Origin: Christensenella sp. UBA2853
GTDB taxonomy: Bacteria > Bacillota > Clostridia > Christensenellales > Aristaeellaceae
DNA: 64,000 nt
Direction of reading: 5' to 3'
NCBI GenBank assembly: GCA_002350845.1
Contig: DEFL01000027.1
Span: 90,245 to 154,244, forward strand
The notes under the pieces were generated by a model. The model was not told the DNA's origin. It worked only from the letters and a program-made list of their open reading frames with translations, and searched no databases. Position numbers and translations under genes: made by a program. Shown here one piece after another: positions 17,366-25,709 of this stretch. The number at the start of each line of letters is the position of its first letter. The stretch's first letter is position 1.

Positions 17366-18640
17366 TCAGGCAGCCGGGATCTCTGTGCTGTCCATTTTTT
17401 CCGTCATGACTTCCCATGCTTTTTTCAGCTGCGGGTCATTCAAATCCCCAAATTCATAGATGCCCGGATCCCCTTCCGGCAGCTCAGCAATCACATCCGG
17501 TGTAATGCCGATCTTATGCACCTTGTTCCCATTGGGCGTATAGTACTGGGCAATGGTCACCTGCATGCCTGCGCCTTCACTTCCAACCGGTGTAACCGCC
17601 TGAATAATGCCTTTTCCATAACTTTGCACGCCTACCACCGTGGCATCCGCGCGGTCCTGCAGAGCACCGGTCAGGATTTCCGAGGAGCTTGCACTGTTCT
17701 CGTTGACGATCACCACCAGCGGCAGATCCACCCGGCCATCTGAGGTATACGTATAATCCTTCGTGCCATCCTTATATTCGGTATAGTACATCAGGCCCTG
17801 ATCCAGGAAAAGATCACCGATACTTTCCGCGTCGCTCACCCATCCGCCAGGATTGTCCCTGAGGTCGATAATCAGTCCTTTGATGCCCTTTGCGTTCAGA
17901 GCTTCCAGGGCTTCAGCGAACTTTTCAGAGCAGTCGCCTGCGAATTCATAGAGATAAATGTAACCGATATCGCCTTCCAGGACGGTGGATTCCACTCTGT
18001 TGACATTGACAACAGCGCGGGTCATCACAGTTTTGCGCTCCTCCCCATTGCGAAGGAAGGTCACATTGACATCCGTTCCCGGCGTACCCCGCATGATTTC
18101 CACAGCATCATTGAGATTGTCCGCCGTGACATACATGTCCTCAACCATGTAAAGAATATCTCCGCGCAGGACACCGGCCTTTTCTGCGGGACTTCCGGTA
18201 AACACACGGATGGCTGTGCAGATTCCGGTGGTGTAATCCGCAGAAATCAGAATACCGACGCCGGCATACTCGCCTTCATCATCTTCCCACATGCTGGCAT
18301 ACTCTTCAGCCGTATAGTAAAACGTATACGGATCACCGATGGCACTGAGCATGCCCATTGCGGCCCCGTCGAGCATGCTATGCTCATCGGTATCCTCATA
18401 ATAGTTTTCCTCAACAATCGCCATGATTTCCATGAGCGTGTTGTATTTCTGATACCGTTCATACTCTTCCCTGGAAATGGTGACCAGTTCGCCGCCCGCT
18501 TCCGGAAGACTGCTCTGTGTGTTCCTGACGCTGTCGCCACGAAACATGCTCTGCAGTCCAAGATACGGAAGCGCAGTGCATCCGGACAGCATGACAAGGC
18601 AGATGGCAAGGCTCACAACCAGAATGATTCTTTTCTTCAT
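17366..18640 (-). CDS. S41 C-terminal processing protease, lipoprotein
   Basis: A surface-anchored serine protease of family S41 (CtpA/CtpB type), 424 residues. The N-terminus is a lipoprotein signal with lipobox LSGC and cysteine 21. A PDZ domain (ADYTTGICTAIRVFTGSPAEKAGVLRGDILYMVEDMYV) follows, then the peptidase domain with GYIYLYEF, GLIIDLRDNPGGW, the catalytic serine in VNENSASSSEILTGAL and the lysine in SYGKG. Such proteases trim exported proteins from the C-terminus or act in signalling. It is 3 bases downstream of a paralogous gene whose last codons carry its ribosome binding site, so the two are made together. Substrate unknown. Confidence 0.92.
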   Translation of the reverse strand: MKKRIILVVSLAICLVMLSGCTALPYLGLQSMFRGDSVRNTQSSLPEAGGELVTISREEYERYQKYNTLMEIMAIVEENYYEDTDEHSMLDGAAMGMLSAIGDPYTFYYTAEEYASMWEDDEGEYAGVGILISADYTTGICTAIRVFTGSPAEKAGVLRGDILYMVEDMYVTADNLNDAVEIMRGTPGTDVNVTFLRNGEERKTVMTRAVVNVNRVESTVLEGDIGYIYLYEFAGDCSEKFAEALEALNAKGIKGLIIDLRDNPGGWVSDAESIGDLFLDQGLMYYTEYKDGTKDYTYTSDGRVDLPLVVIVNENSASSSEILTGALQDRADATVVGVQSYGKGIIQAVTPVGSEGAGMQVTIAQYYTPNGNKVHKIGITPDVIAELPEGDPGIYEFGDLNDPQLKKAWEVMTEKMDSTEIPAA

Positions 18641-18643
18641 GCT

Positions 18644-19870
18644 TTATTCACCTTTCTTGTGGGTGGAACTGAGTGTACTGCTCATATCATCCAGCGCAGC
18701 CTGCAGCTGCGGGTCGGCAAGATCACCAAGCTTGTACATTCCATTGTCTCCCTCCGGGAGTCCAATCACAACATCGGGCTCAATCCCGACCTTATGCACA
18801 GCAAATCCCGATGGAGTGAAATACTGCGCGACCGTCAGCTGCATGGCCGCGCCTTCCGCGTCAACCTGCAGCAGATGCTGCACAACGCCTTTCCCATAGC
18901 TGGTCACGCCGACCACACGCGTTCCCAGACGGTCCCGAAGCGCTCCGGTCAGCAGTTCCGAACAGGATGCGCTGTTCTCATTGACGATCACGCAGATCGG
19001 CAGATCCTCTGCGCCTTCTGATGTTCTGTAATACTGCTTCTGGCCGTTACGGTATTCAATGTAGGTCAGAACGCCGCTGTCCAGAAACAGATCTCCAATG
19101 GCAAGCGCATCGTTCAGCAGTCCACCCGGGTTGTCTCTCAGATCCAGAATCAGTCCTTCCATCCCCTGGGCTTTCAGGCCATCATAGGCTTCCTTAAACT
19201 GGTTTGCACAATCCCCCATGAATTCCCACAAACGGATATAGCCAATCTGAGATGTGAGCATGCAGGACTCCACGCGGTTGATGCTGATCTGTGCCCGTCC
19301 CACTGTCAACTCCAGCTTCTCATCGCCGCGCAGAAACGTCACATGGACGGTTGTCCCCGGGGTTCCGCGCATGATGGTGACGGCATCCTGGATTGTTTCC
19401 GGTGTGACCATCAGGTCTTCCACCTGATAGAGCACGTCGCCGCGCTGTACACCGGCCGCTTCCGCAGGGCTGCCTGCAAATACACGGCTGATTGTGCTGG
19501 TACGGGTCACATAGGAGGTGCTGATCTGAATGCCGATCCCCGCATAGTTTCCCTGCTGATGCTCCATATAGGAAGCAAAGCTTTCTGCAGTGTAATAAAA
19601 GGTATAGGGATCTCCAAGGGAATCGAGCAGTCCGGCTGCTGCCCCATCGAACAAACTGGACTCATCAATCTCCTCATAATAATTTGCTTCCACAACGTCC
19701 AGTATTTCCATGAGCGTATCCATTTTGCGATACTGCTCATAGAGTTCCCTCGGGATCGTCACGGTATCCGTTCCGGATGCCGGAAGCGCTTCCGATTCAC
19801 TGCCTACTGAAGGAAGGCAAAGCGCCGTCATCATCAGAAAGTAAAGGAAGATGGCTTTGATTCTTTGCAA
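18644..19870 (-). CDS. S41 C-terminal processing protease, second paralogue
   Basis: A 408-residue S41 protease closely similar to its downstream neighbour: PDZ domain ending VFAGSPAEAAGVQRGDVLYQVEDLMV, GLILDLRDNPGGL, catalytic serine in VNENSASCSELLTGAL, lysine in SYGKG. Unlike the neighbour it has no lipobox; the N-terminus is a hydrophobic signal or anchor (AIFLYFLMMTALCLP). The best start is TTG at 19870, eight bases after AGGAGG; a GTG at 19879 overlaps that ribosome binding site. The pair probably arose by tandem duplication and may form heteromers or divide substrates. Confidence 0.9.
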   Translation of the reverse strand: MQRIKAIFLYFLMMTALCLPSVGSESEALPASGTDTVTIPRELYEQYRKMDTLMEILDVVEANYYEEIDESSLFDGAAAGLLDSLGDPYTFYYTAESFASYMEHQQGNYAGIGIQISTSYVTRTSTISRVFAGSPAEAAGVQRGDVLYQVEDLMVTPETIQDAVTIMRGTPGTTVHVTFLRGDEKLELTVGRAQISINRVESCMLTSQIGYIRLWEFMGDCANQFKEAYDGLKAQGMEGLILDLRDNPGGLLNDALAIGDLFLDSGVLTYIEYRNGQKQYYRTSEGAEDLPICVIVNENSASCSELLTGALRDRLGTRVVGVTSYGKGVVQHLLQVDAEGAAMQLTVAQYFTPSGFAVHKVGIEPDVVIGLPEGDNGMYKLGDLADPQLQAALDDMSSTLSSTHKKGE

Positions 19871-19939
19871 TACGTGCACCTCCTGCCTCTGCCGGCAGTC
19901 CCCTGTCCGCAGCAGGCTTTGATCGTCATCTGCGCCGTT

Positions 19940-21001
19940 TCAGCGCTCCTGTTCCTCTTTCCTGCGCCGTTTTTTCAGTTCCATGAAAATTCTGAATGTC
20001 ACAGCATCATCAAACTTCCGCAGATCCAGCCCCGTGTGTCTGTACACTTTGTCCAGTCTGTAAACCAGTGTATTCCTGTGAATGTACAGCTGCCTTGCTG
20101 TATCTGAAAGGTTCAGATCTTTCCGGAAGAAGGTGTCGATCGTATCCATAATATCTTTGCTGAGCACTTTCTCTGTTCTCGGAGAGAAAAGAACACGGAG
20201 ATAGCTTTCTGCAATATTCTCCGGAAGTTCCACCAGGAAACGTTCCAGCATGAGATGGGAATATGCATAGATATAATCCCGCGGAGCAAACGTCCGACCG
20301 ACTTCAATCGCACGGCGCGCTTCCATATAGCTGTCTTTCAGCTCATACAGGTCCGAAACGCCGTTGCCGATTCCGACCGTCATGGTCCGTGCAGTTTCAC
20401 TCATCAGTGTTTCCTGAAGTGCTTGTGCAAACTGTACAGCTTCATCCAGTGTCTCGTTATCTGCGATTTCCTTGATCAGCGCAACCGTATGCCGGTCAAT
20501 TTCCACCAGAATGTCGGAGTTTTCCAGCGGGGTAATGTCCTTCAGCATATCATAGGTTCTGGTGCTGTCCGTCTGCAGAATGTGAAAGATCAGAACACGT
20601 CTTTCCACTTTCCTGATCAGATTGTATTTCTGGCAGACGGCATCACAGTCTTCCTGCGCCAGTGTGCCAAGCAGCAGATGGCGGCACAATTCCATCTCTG
20701 AGTCTTCCGTCTCATGATGGGCTTCCAGTCCGCGAATCAGCGCTGCGCTCAGTTTAAGAATATTCTGCGCTCCAGGGACATTCCGGTCACAAATCAGCAC
20801 AACCTCCGGATTGGTCACCCGTATGCACAGTTTGCCCATGATAATGACAGGAGTATCCTCCCGCAAGGCAGTCGAAGCACGGATGACAAGATGCTCCGGA
20901 TTGGAAACAACAGCTTCCTGGTCCCTGTCAATCACCTGAACCGGGACACCCAGCTTCGCCAATGTTCCTTCAATCAGTTCCATCATCTGTAAATCAACCA
21001 T
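19940..21001 (-). CDS. PucR/CdaR-family transcriptional regulator
   Basis: A 353-residue regulator. The C-terminal 60 residues are the PucR-type helix-turn-helix (NLSDTARQLYIHRNTLVYRLDKV, then DLRKFDDAVTFRIFMEL). The middle is a degenerate GGDEF-like domain (MTVGIGNGVSDLYELKDSYMEARRAIEVG), and the N-terminal half may sense a ligand. Relatives such as CdaR control sugar-acid or purine use, but the effector here cannot be read. It has its own promoter. It lies between the S41 proteases and the sugar ABC ATPase, which it might control; this is only proximity. Confidence 0.88.
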   Translation of the reverse strand: MVDLQMMELIEGTLAKLGVPVQVIDRDQEAVVSNPEHLVIRASTALREDTPVIIMGKLCIRVTNPEVVLICDRNVPGAQNILKLSAALIRGLEAHHETEDSEMELCRHLLLGTLAQEDCDAVCQKYNLIRKVERRVLIFHILQTDSTRTYDMLKDITPLENSDILVEIDRHTVALIKEIADNETLDEAVQFAQALQETLMSETARTMTVGIGNGVSDLYELKDSYMEARRAIEVGRTFAPRDYIYAYSHLMLERFLVELPENIAESYLRVLFSPRTEKVLSKDIMDTIDTFFRKDLNLSDTARQLYIHRNTLVYRLDKVYRHTGLDLRKFDDAVTFRIFMELKKRRRKEEQER

Positions 21002-21044
21002 GTCTATACCCCCTGTCCGTCAAAATGCACAAAAAACTATGTTT

Positions 21045-21073
21045 ATTATATCATGTCTCTTCTTTTGTGAAAA
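21045..21073 (-). promoter_or_regulatory. Promoter of the PucR/CdaR regulator
   Basis: Minus-strand TATAAT (21050-21045) with an extended TGA just ahead of it; the -35 TTTTCA 17 bases upstream is weak, as is usual for extended -10 promoters. AGGGGGT precedes the ATG. Confidence 0.65.
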
Positions 21074-21129
21074 GTGCCGAAAACCGGGCCGAACCATCCC
21101 CGTCATGGCCCGCATCAGGGACAGCAAAA

Positions 21130-21207
21130 AGCCCTCACCCCTGCTTTTCGCAAAAGAATGAGGGCTGCCCGTTTCTCTGCTATTCTGGCGCACTCTCAAG
21201 AGAGTGC
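21130..21207 (-). repeat. Two extra hairpins downstream of the ABC ATPase
   Basis: One hairpin has arms AGCCCTCA (21130-21137) and TGAGGGCT (21159-21166) with an inner CTTTT/AAAAG stem and, on the minus strand, a T5 tail; it can act as a second terminator. Another at 21190-21207 is GCACTCTC/GAGAGTGC, a near-perfect 18-base palindrome without a U-tract. Confidence 0.6.
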
Positions 21208-21237
21208 TTCCGGGATTCGCAACTGCAGGCTGGAAGC

Positions 21238-21267
21238 AAAAAAAGAAGCGGCCTCGCGGCCGCTTCT
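21238..21267 (-). terminator. Terminator after the sugar ABC ATPase
   Basis: Minus-strand stem AGAAGCGGCC-GCGA-GGCCGCTTCT followed by a run of T, 11 bases beyond the stop at 21278. A very strong intrinsic terminator. Confidence 0.93.
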
Positions 21268-21277
21268 CTGAAAAGAC

Positions 21278-22399
21278 TTAGCGGGAAAGGATGGTCTTCT
21301 CGGTGTCCTTGTCGAAGAAGTGCAGATGGTTCACGTCGAAAGCAACGCGGATCTTGTCGCCTGCACGGCTTGTGGTACGAGGATCAACACGAGCGATGAT
21401 GTTGCCGTCCTTGCCGGTGGTGGTCAGGTACAGGTAGGTCTCAGAGCCCATCTGTTCGGTGACTTCCACGTTCACATTGATCGTAGCGGTAGAATACTTC
21501 TCGAGGAATTCTGCGCCGTCATCGATGTTTTCAGGACGGATGCCCATGATAACTTCCTTGCCGATATAGCTCTCGTCAACAAACTTGGCGATCTTGAAGT
21601 TCGGAACAACGATCTTGTTGTCGCCGAAGGTAGCCACGACATCCTGGCCTTCCTTGGAGAGGCGGACGTTGAAGAAGTTCATCTGGGGGCTGCCGATGAA
21701 GCCAGCGACGAATTCGTTGCCAGGGAAGTCATACAGGTTCTGGGGAGTATCCACCTGCTGCACAATGCCGTCCTTCATGACAACGATACGGGAAGCCATG
21801 GTCATAGCTTCGGTCTGGTCATGGGTAACATAGATGAATGTTGTCTGCAGGCGCTGATGGAGCTTGGTGATCTCAGTACGCATGGCAACACGCAGCTTAG
21901 CGTCCAGGTTGGAGAGAGGTTCGTCGAAAAGGAAGACCTTCGGTTCACGGACGATAGCACGGCCCAAAGCAACACGCTGACGCTGACCACCGGAGAGAGC
22001 CTTCGGCTTACGATTGAGCAGGTGAGCGATGTCAAGGATCTTGGCAGCTTCTTCCACGCGGCGCTTGATTTCATCCTTGGGGGTCTTGCGCAGTTTCAGA
22101 CCGAATGCCATGTTATCGAACACGGTCATATGCGGATACAGAGCGTAGTTCTGGAACACCATGGCGATATCGCGATCCTTAGGAGCAACATCGTTCATGA
22201 GCTTATCGCCGATGTACAGTTCGCCGTCAGAGATTTCTTCCAGACCAGCGACCATACGCAGGGTGGTGGATTTACCACAACCGGAAGGTCCAACCAGAAC
22301 GATAAATTCCTTGTCTTCGATGTCCAGGCAGAAGTCGCTAACTGCAGTCACGCCGCCCTGATAAACCTTATAGATGTGCTTAAGGGATACACTTGCCAT
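21278..22399 (-). CDS. Sugar ABC transporter ATPase, UgpC/MsmK/MalK type
   Basis: A 373-residue cytoplasmic ATPase that energises carbohydrate ABC importers. Motifs: Walker A GPSGCGKST, Q-loop MVFQNYALYPHMTVFDNMAFGL, signature LSGGQRQRVALGRAIVREP, Walker B VFLFDEPLSNLDAKLR, H-loop YVTHDQTEAM; a C-terminal TOBE-type domain from about residue 240 (GIRPENIDD). It is an orphan: no permease or binding protein adjoins it. MsmK-type ATPases are known to serve several transporters, so it may power the LplB/YtcP importer at 59-62.5 kb, which has none. Codon use favours a narrow set as in highly expressed genes. Flanked by its own promoter and a strong terminator. Confidence 0.93.
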   Translation of the reverse strand: MASVSLKHIYKVYQGGVTAVSDFCLDIEDKEFIVLVGPSGCGKSTTLRMVAGLEEISDGELYIGDKLMNDVAPKDRDIAMVFQNYALYPHMTVFDNMAFGLKLRKTPKDEIKRRVEEAAKILDIAHLLNRKPKALSGGQRQRVALGRAIVREPKVFLFDEPLSNLDAKLRVAMRTEITKLHQRLQTTFIYVTHDQTEAMTMASRIVVMKDGIVQQVDTPQNLYDFPGNEFVAGFIGSPQMNFFNVRLSKEGQDVVATFGDNKIVVPNFKIAKFVDESYIGKEVIMGIRPENIDDGAEFLEKYSTATINVNVEVTEQMGSETYLYLTTTGKDGNIIARVDPRTTSRAGDKIRVAFDVNHLHFFDKDTEKTILSR

Positions 22400-22455
22400 A
22401 AATATCGTCCTCCTGTGTTTTTCAGCGGATGGTCTAGCACCGCTTGTGTAACCGT

Positions 22456-22484
22456 ATTATAAATGGTTTTTCGTTTTTTGGGAA
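22456..22484 (-). promoter_or_regulatory. Promoter of the sugar ABC ATPase
   Basis: Minus-strand TATAAT (22461-22456) with a weak -35 TTCCCA (22484-22479) at 17 bases. The leader is about 50 bases and ends in AGGAGGA before the ATG. Confidence 0.65.
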
Positions 22485-22897
22485 CTGTCGGATTTGACAA
22501 GCATTTTGTAAGAACCTTGTGCATAATATGCAAACGGGTGTCTTTCTCACCAGGAACGACATTTTCAGAGCACCTATGGTGTGCAAATCCGTCTTTTCAC
22601 TGCTCCGAAGTCGCCCGCATTTGGATAGATTCCTAATGAATCCATGGTTATTTTTGTAAAGACCATCCAAAGCCCAAAACTGTACTGACAGACCTGTTTT
22701 CTTCCATCAGGGCCATTTTTCGCTTCCTTTTTCTCAGAAATCCATCATGCTGGCGCGTCGTTTTTTTTACATTCTGCACAAAAACACATCTGTTTTCTGT
22801 TCAGAAAATGGTTTTCCCGGAAGGAAGCGCCTGACGGACCTGATCCGTTCTGTCTCTCTTTTGGGATTTAAAATCTGTCCACTGCTGCATGAAAATA

Positions 22898-22918
22898 CGG
22901 GACCTCTCTGAGGTCCCG
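22898..22918 (-). terminator. Terminator of the murC-coaD operon
   Basis: Perfect hairpin CGGGACCTC-AGA-GAGGTCCCG on the minus strand followed by TATTTTC, 18 bases beyond the last gene. Confidence 0.85.
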
Positions 22919-22935
22919 CAAAGTTGCGTTTCGTT

Positions 22936-23778
22936 TCAGCGTCTGGAGGAAAGATTTTCCCTCTCGCTATGGATGTTCTGTGCAAGGTTATTCACATTGA
23001 ACGCAACAGAGCCCAGGTAATTTTCCCCCTGGCCGAGGAGTTCGTCCAGATAGGAGAACGTTTTCTGCCGCATCTGTTCGATCTGAGCCTTATTCTTTTC
23101 GAGCAGTTCGTTGGCCTCCACTTCTGCACGATGGTACACGGCTTCTCTGGAGACAAGTTCTTCCTGCTGCTGGCGAGCCGCATGCAGGATCTGCTCGGCA
23201 CGGGCACGGGCATCATTGACGATGGACTGAGCCGTCTGCTCCGCTTCCTGCTCCTTCTGTTTTCTCAGCGCTTCACCGTCTGCCTGAATGCGCTGAAGAT
23301 TTCCCTTCGCGGCGACAATCTGATGCTCTACTGCAGCACGGGACGTTTCTGCCTGCTTGGAAATTGCATCGGCATTCTGTTTTGCCCCGGTGACCAGTTC
23401 GTCCGCTTTTCCCCTGGCTTCTGCCAGAATCTGATCCCGTCTGCGCACAATCCGGTCGCCTTCTGCAACCGCTGCCGGCATCAGCTGGGCAAGCAGAGCC
23501 AGGCGCTCTGACAGTTCATTCTGGTCAATCTTGATAATGCCTGCTTTGATAAAGGTATGCGGCGCTTTATCCACAATATCCTTCAGCTCGTTGATAACAC
23601 TGATCACTTTGGAAACGGAAGCAGGTTCGACGTCTTCTGCAGCCGGAGCCCATTGTTTTTCCGCAGGCTTCTCTTCAGCAGCTTCAGAAGCCGGAGTTTC
23701 TACGGTCTGTGCCTGAGCCGGCTCAGTCTTTTCCATTTCTTCTTCCTGAGGGTTCTGATCGTAATTCGTCTGTTCCAT
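22936..23778 (-). CDS. Coiled-coil protein, DivIVA/ATP-synthase-b-like
   Basis: A 280-residue soluble protein, acidic and disordered for the first 55 residues (rich in E, P, A, Q), then a domain VSKVISVINELKDIVDKAPHTFI, then about 150 residues of continuous coiled coil (GKADELVTGAKQNADAISKQAE and on to VEANELLEKNKAQIEQM). The type resembles proteins annotated as ATPase, V-type subunit H or DivIVA-like in Clostridia, often found next to coaD and rsmD. No membrane segment. A scaffolding or polar role is possible but unproven. It is last in the murC operon, 17 bases after coaD. Confidence 0.65.
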   Translation of the reverse strand: MEQTNYDQNPQEEEMEKTEPAQAQTVETPASEAAEEKPAEKQWAPAAEDVEPASVSKVISVINELKDIVDKAPHTFIKAGIIKIDQNELSERLALLAQLMPAAVAEGDRIVRRRDQILAEARGKADELVTGAKQNADAISKQAETSRAAVEHQIVAAKGNLQRIQADGEALRKQKEQEAEQTAQSIVNDARARAEQILHAARQQQEELVSREAVYHRAEVEANELLEKNKAQIEQMRQKTFSYLDELLGQGENYLGSVAFNVNNLAQNIHSERENLSSRR

Positions 23779-23795
23779 GTTTCAGCGCCTCTCTT

Positions 23796-24296
23796 TCATC
23801 CTTTGATCTGTTCAAAATGCCGGTGAATCATATGCTCAATATCTTTGGGGACAAACCCCTCAAGCGAACATCCGTAAGATGCCATCTCACGCACAGCACT
23901 CGACGAGATATGCGAGTGTTCCGGTTTGCCGATGAGAAACATCGTCTCCACGTCCGAGCAGATGGCACGGTTGATCTGGGCAAGCGACCGCTCACCCTCA
24001 AAATCGGACACGGCGCGCAGGCCGCGCAGCATGACCTCGGCTCCGTGCTCAACGGCAAATTCCACGGTCAACCCATCACTGGCAACCACTTCAATTCCCT
24101 GAAGATGGCGGGTGGCAATTCGGATCATTTCAAGCCGCTCTTCCAGTGAAAAAGCGGAATGCTTGTCCGGATTCTTTGACACGGCGATGATCACGCGGTC
24201 AAAGATCGCCAGTGCCCGCTCAATGATATCCATGTGCCCGAGCGTGATCGGATCAAAACTGCCTGCATACAGGCAGACATGTTCACGCATGCTCAT
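23796..24296 (-). CDS. coaD: Phosphopantetheine adenylyltransferase
   Basis: Catalyses the fourth step of coenzyme A synthesis, adding AMP from ATP to 4'-phosphopantetheine. The 166-residue sequence shows YAGSFDPITLGHMDII with the nucleotidyltransferase TxGH motif, the middle VEHGAEVMLRGLRAVSDFEGE, and the C-terminal HISSSAVREMASYG with the ISSS motif. Length is standard for bacterial CoaD. It overlaps rsmD by 14 bases, the usual pairing in Bacillota. Confidence 0.97.
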   Translation of the reverse strand: MSMREHVCLYAGSFDPITLGHMDIIERALAIFDRVIIAVSKNPDKHSAFSLEERLEMIRIATRHLQGIEVVASDGLTVEFAVEHGAEVMLRGLRAVSDFEGERSLAQINRAICSDVETMFLIGKPEHSHISSSAVREMASYGCSLEGFVPKDIEHMIHRHFEQIKG

Positions 24297-24846
24297 TTTC
24301 CTCCTCGCTCACCGTGCGTCCGCAAATGGCAATGCCAACAATCCCGTATCGTCTCCGGTCCAGTATGTTCAGGCGCTCCGAAATCTGCGGCAGCTGGTCA
24401 TTTTCAAATTCAATGATCACACGCCCATCCTCTGCCAGAAGCTTTTCACAAGCCTCTGTCACATCTCTCAGGTCGTGCATCATGTAAGGCGGGTCCAGGA
24501 AAATGAGATCAAATGCCCGGCCGGAAAGCCGTTGAACAGCATCATGCCAGTCTGAAAGAAAGATTTCACAGCGCTCATCAAATCCGAGTGACTGGGCATT
24601 TTTCTTTTCTACCAGATGTGCATTTCGGTCATGGTCACACAGAACCGCATGGGATGCACCGCGGCTGAGTGCTTCAAAGGCCAGGGCTCCGCTCCCCGCG
24701 AAAAGATCCAGGCAGACTGCATCAAAAATCCGCATCTGCAGAATATTGAACAGGTTTTCCCGAACCCTGTCCAGGGTAGGCCTCGTGTCTCTCCCCTTGG
24801 GTGCTTCTATGGTTCTCGAACGAGCTGTTCCCGCAATGATTCGCAT
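24283..24846 (-). CDS. rsmD: 16S rRNA (guanine966-N2)-methyltransferase
   Basis: Methylates G966 of 16S rRNA using S-adenosylmethionine. The 187 residues carry the SAM site DLFAGSGALAFEALSRGASHAVLCD and the catalytic DPPY in FDLIFLDPPYMMHDL, and begin with the family motif MRIIAGTARSRTIEAPKGRDTRPTLDRVRENLFN in separate pieces. Length is standard. Ends inside the start of coaD. Confidence 0.96.
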   Translation of the reverse strand: MRIIAGTARSRTIEAPKGRDTRPTLDRVRENLFNILQMRIFDAVCLDLFAGSGALAFEALSRGASHAVLCDHDRNAHLVEKKNAQSLGFDERCEIFLSDWHDAVQRLSGRAFDLIFLDPPYMMHDLRDVTEACEKLLAEDGRVIIEFENDQLPQISERLNILDRRRYGIVGIAICGRTVSEEENEHA

Positions 24847-24880
24847 GTCATGTCTCCATCCAGACCTTCAGAGGACTGGT

Positions 24881-25687
24881 TCAGTTCAGTTCAATGGGAC
24901 CCTTGGCCTTCGGAGCCTTTTTGCTTCTGGCATTCTTTTTGGCCTTTTTGCGGACGTTCTTCGCAATATCCGCATGGACACGGGAGCGCACTTTGACACC
25001 CTGTGTATATCCCACGCCATAGGCAAGGCCGGGGAACAGCACCAGAATGGGGCTCAGGCGTTCCAGCAGAAGCAGGCCTTCGGCATTGGAGGAGCCGATC
25101 ATGTTGACATAAGGCATCAGGGAAAGCCGGATGATGATCCGCAGAATGCTCTCGAGCGTCCAGCCGCCGCCCGTACGGTAAAACGCAAGCGCCGGACCGA
25201 CTTCCTCGCGGCCTTCAAGTGCGGCAACCCAGGAAGGCAGTGCGCCGATCCCGGTCATCTGCTTGCTGGTAATGAAGGCAAAGACCAGAGCACACAGGAA
25301 AAGAGGAAGCGTGCCTGCCAGTCCTGTCAGGAATCCTTTGAGCGGATGATAGGAGCGCGCGAGTTCCTCAGGCAGAATCTGTGCACCGGTCTCACGGCGG
25401 TGATGCATGATTTCTCCGTTGTTTACGGCAACCGATCCCTGACTCATGCCGCTCGAGTAGAATACAGCCAGGGTCAGGAAAACGACCAGTCCATTGACAA
25501 CAATACGCAGCGCGAGGGAATCGAACATCATCATGCTGCAGACAATCAGATAAAGAACGGCCACAACCACCAGACTGCCAAAAATCAGAAGCGCTGATTT
25601 TCCCGTCGTTGTGTCCACTGGGTTTCCGGTCAGGAACGGTTTGCTGACCACAATCGGTGCAGATGATGTCTTTTTGTTCTTTTCCAT
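24881..25687 (-). CDS. Polytopic membrane protein of unknown function
   Basis: A 268-residue integral membrane protein with about five hydrophobic helices (near residues 32-55, 60-82, 118-140, 178-198, 208-230) and a strongly basic C-terminal tail rich in K and R, which by the positive-inside rule should be cytoplasmic. No family was recognised. The preferred start is ATG 25687, which has GAAGGA 11 bases upstream; an ATG at 25720 overlaps the end of alr but has no clear ribosome binding site. It lies between alr and rsmD in the same operon, so it may serve the envelope, but this is context only. Confidence 0.65.
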   Translation of the reverse strand: MEKNKKTSSAPIVVSKPFLTGNPVDTTTGKSALLIFGSLVVVAVLYLIVCSMMMFDSLALRIVVNGLVVFLTLAVFYSSGMSQGSVAVNNGEIMHHRRETGAQILPEELARSYHPLKGFLTGLAGTLPLFLCALVFAFITSKQMTGIGALPSWVAALEGREEVGPALAFYRTGGGWTLESILRIIIRLSLMPYVNMIGSSNAEGLLLLERLSPILVLFPGLAYGVGYTQGVKVRSRVHADIAKNVRKKAKKNARSKKAPKAKGPIELN

Positions 25688-25709
25688 AAGTCCAACAGTC
25701 CTTCTTTCC

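Larger units (their letters stand above)
22400..22935. other. Intergenic region upstream of the ABC ATPase
   Basis: About 540 bases without a supportable gene. It contains the ATPase promoter (22456-22484), a small dyad TGTC-GGATTT-GACA at 22486-22499 just upstream of the -35 box that could be an operator, a short leader hairpin AGCGG/CCGCT near 22423-22443, and at the far end the terminator of the murC operon. The rest is AT-rich and shows nothing I recognise. Confidence 0.5.

Noticed and set aside
21320..22462. 380-codon open frame antisense to the ABC ATPase
   Set aside because: The sense frame has all ABC motifs in order; the antisense frame shows none and is explained by biased codons.
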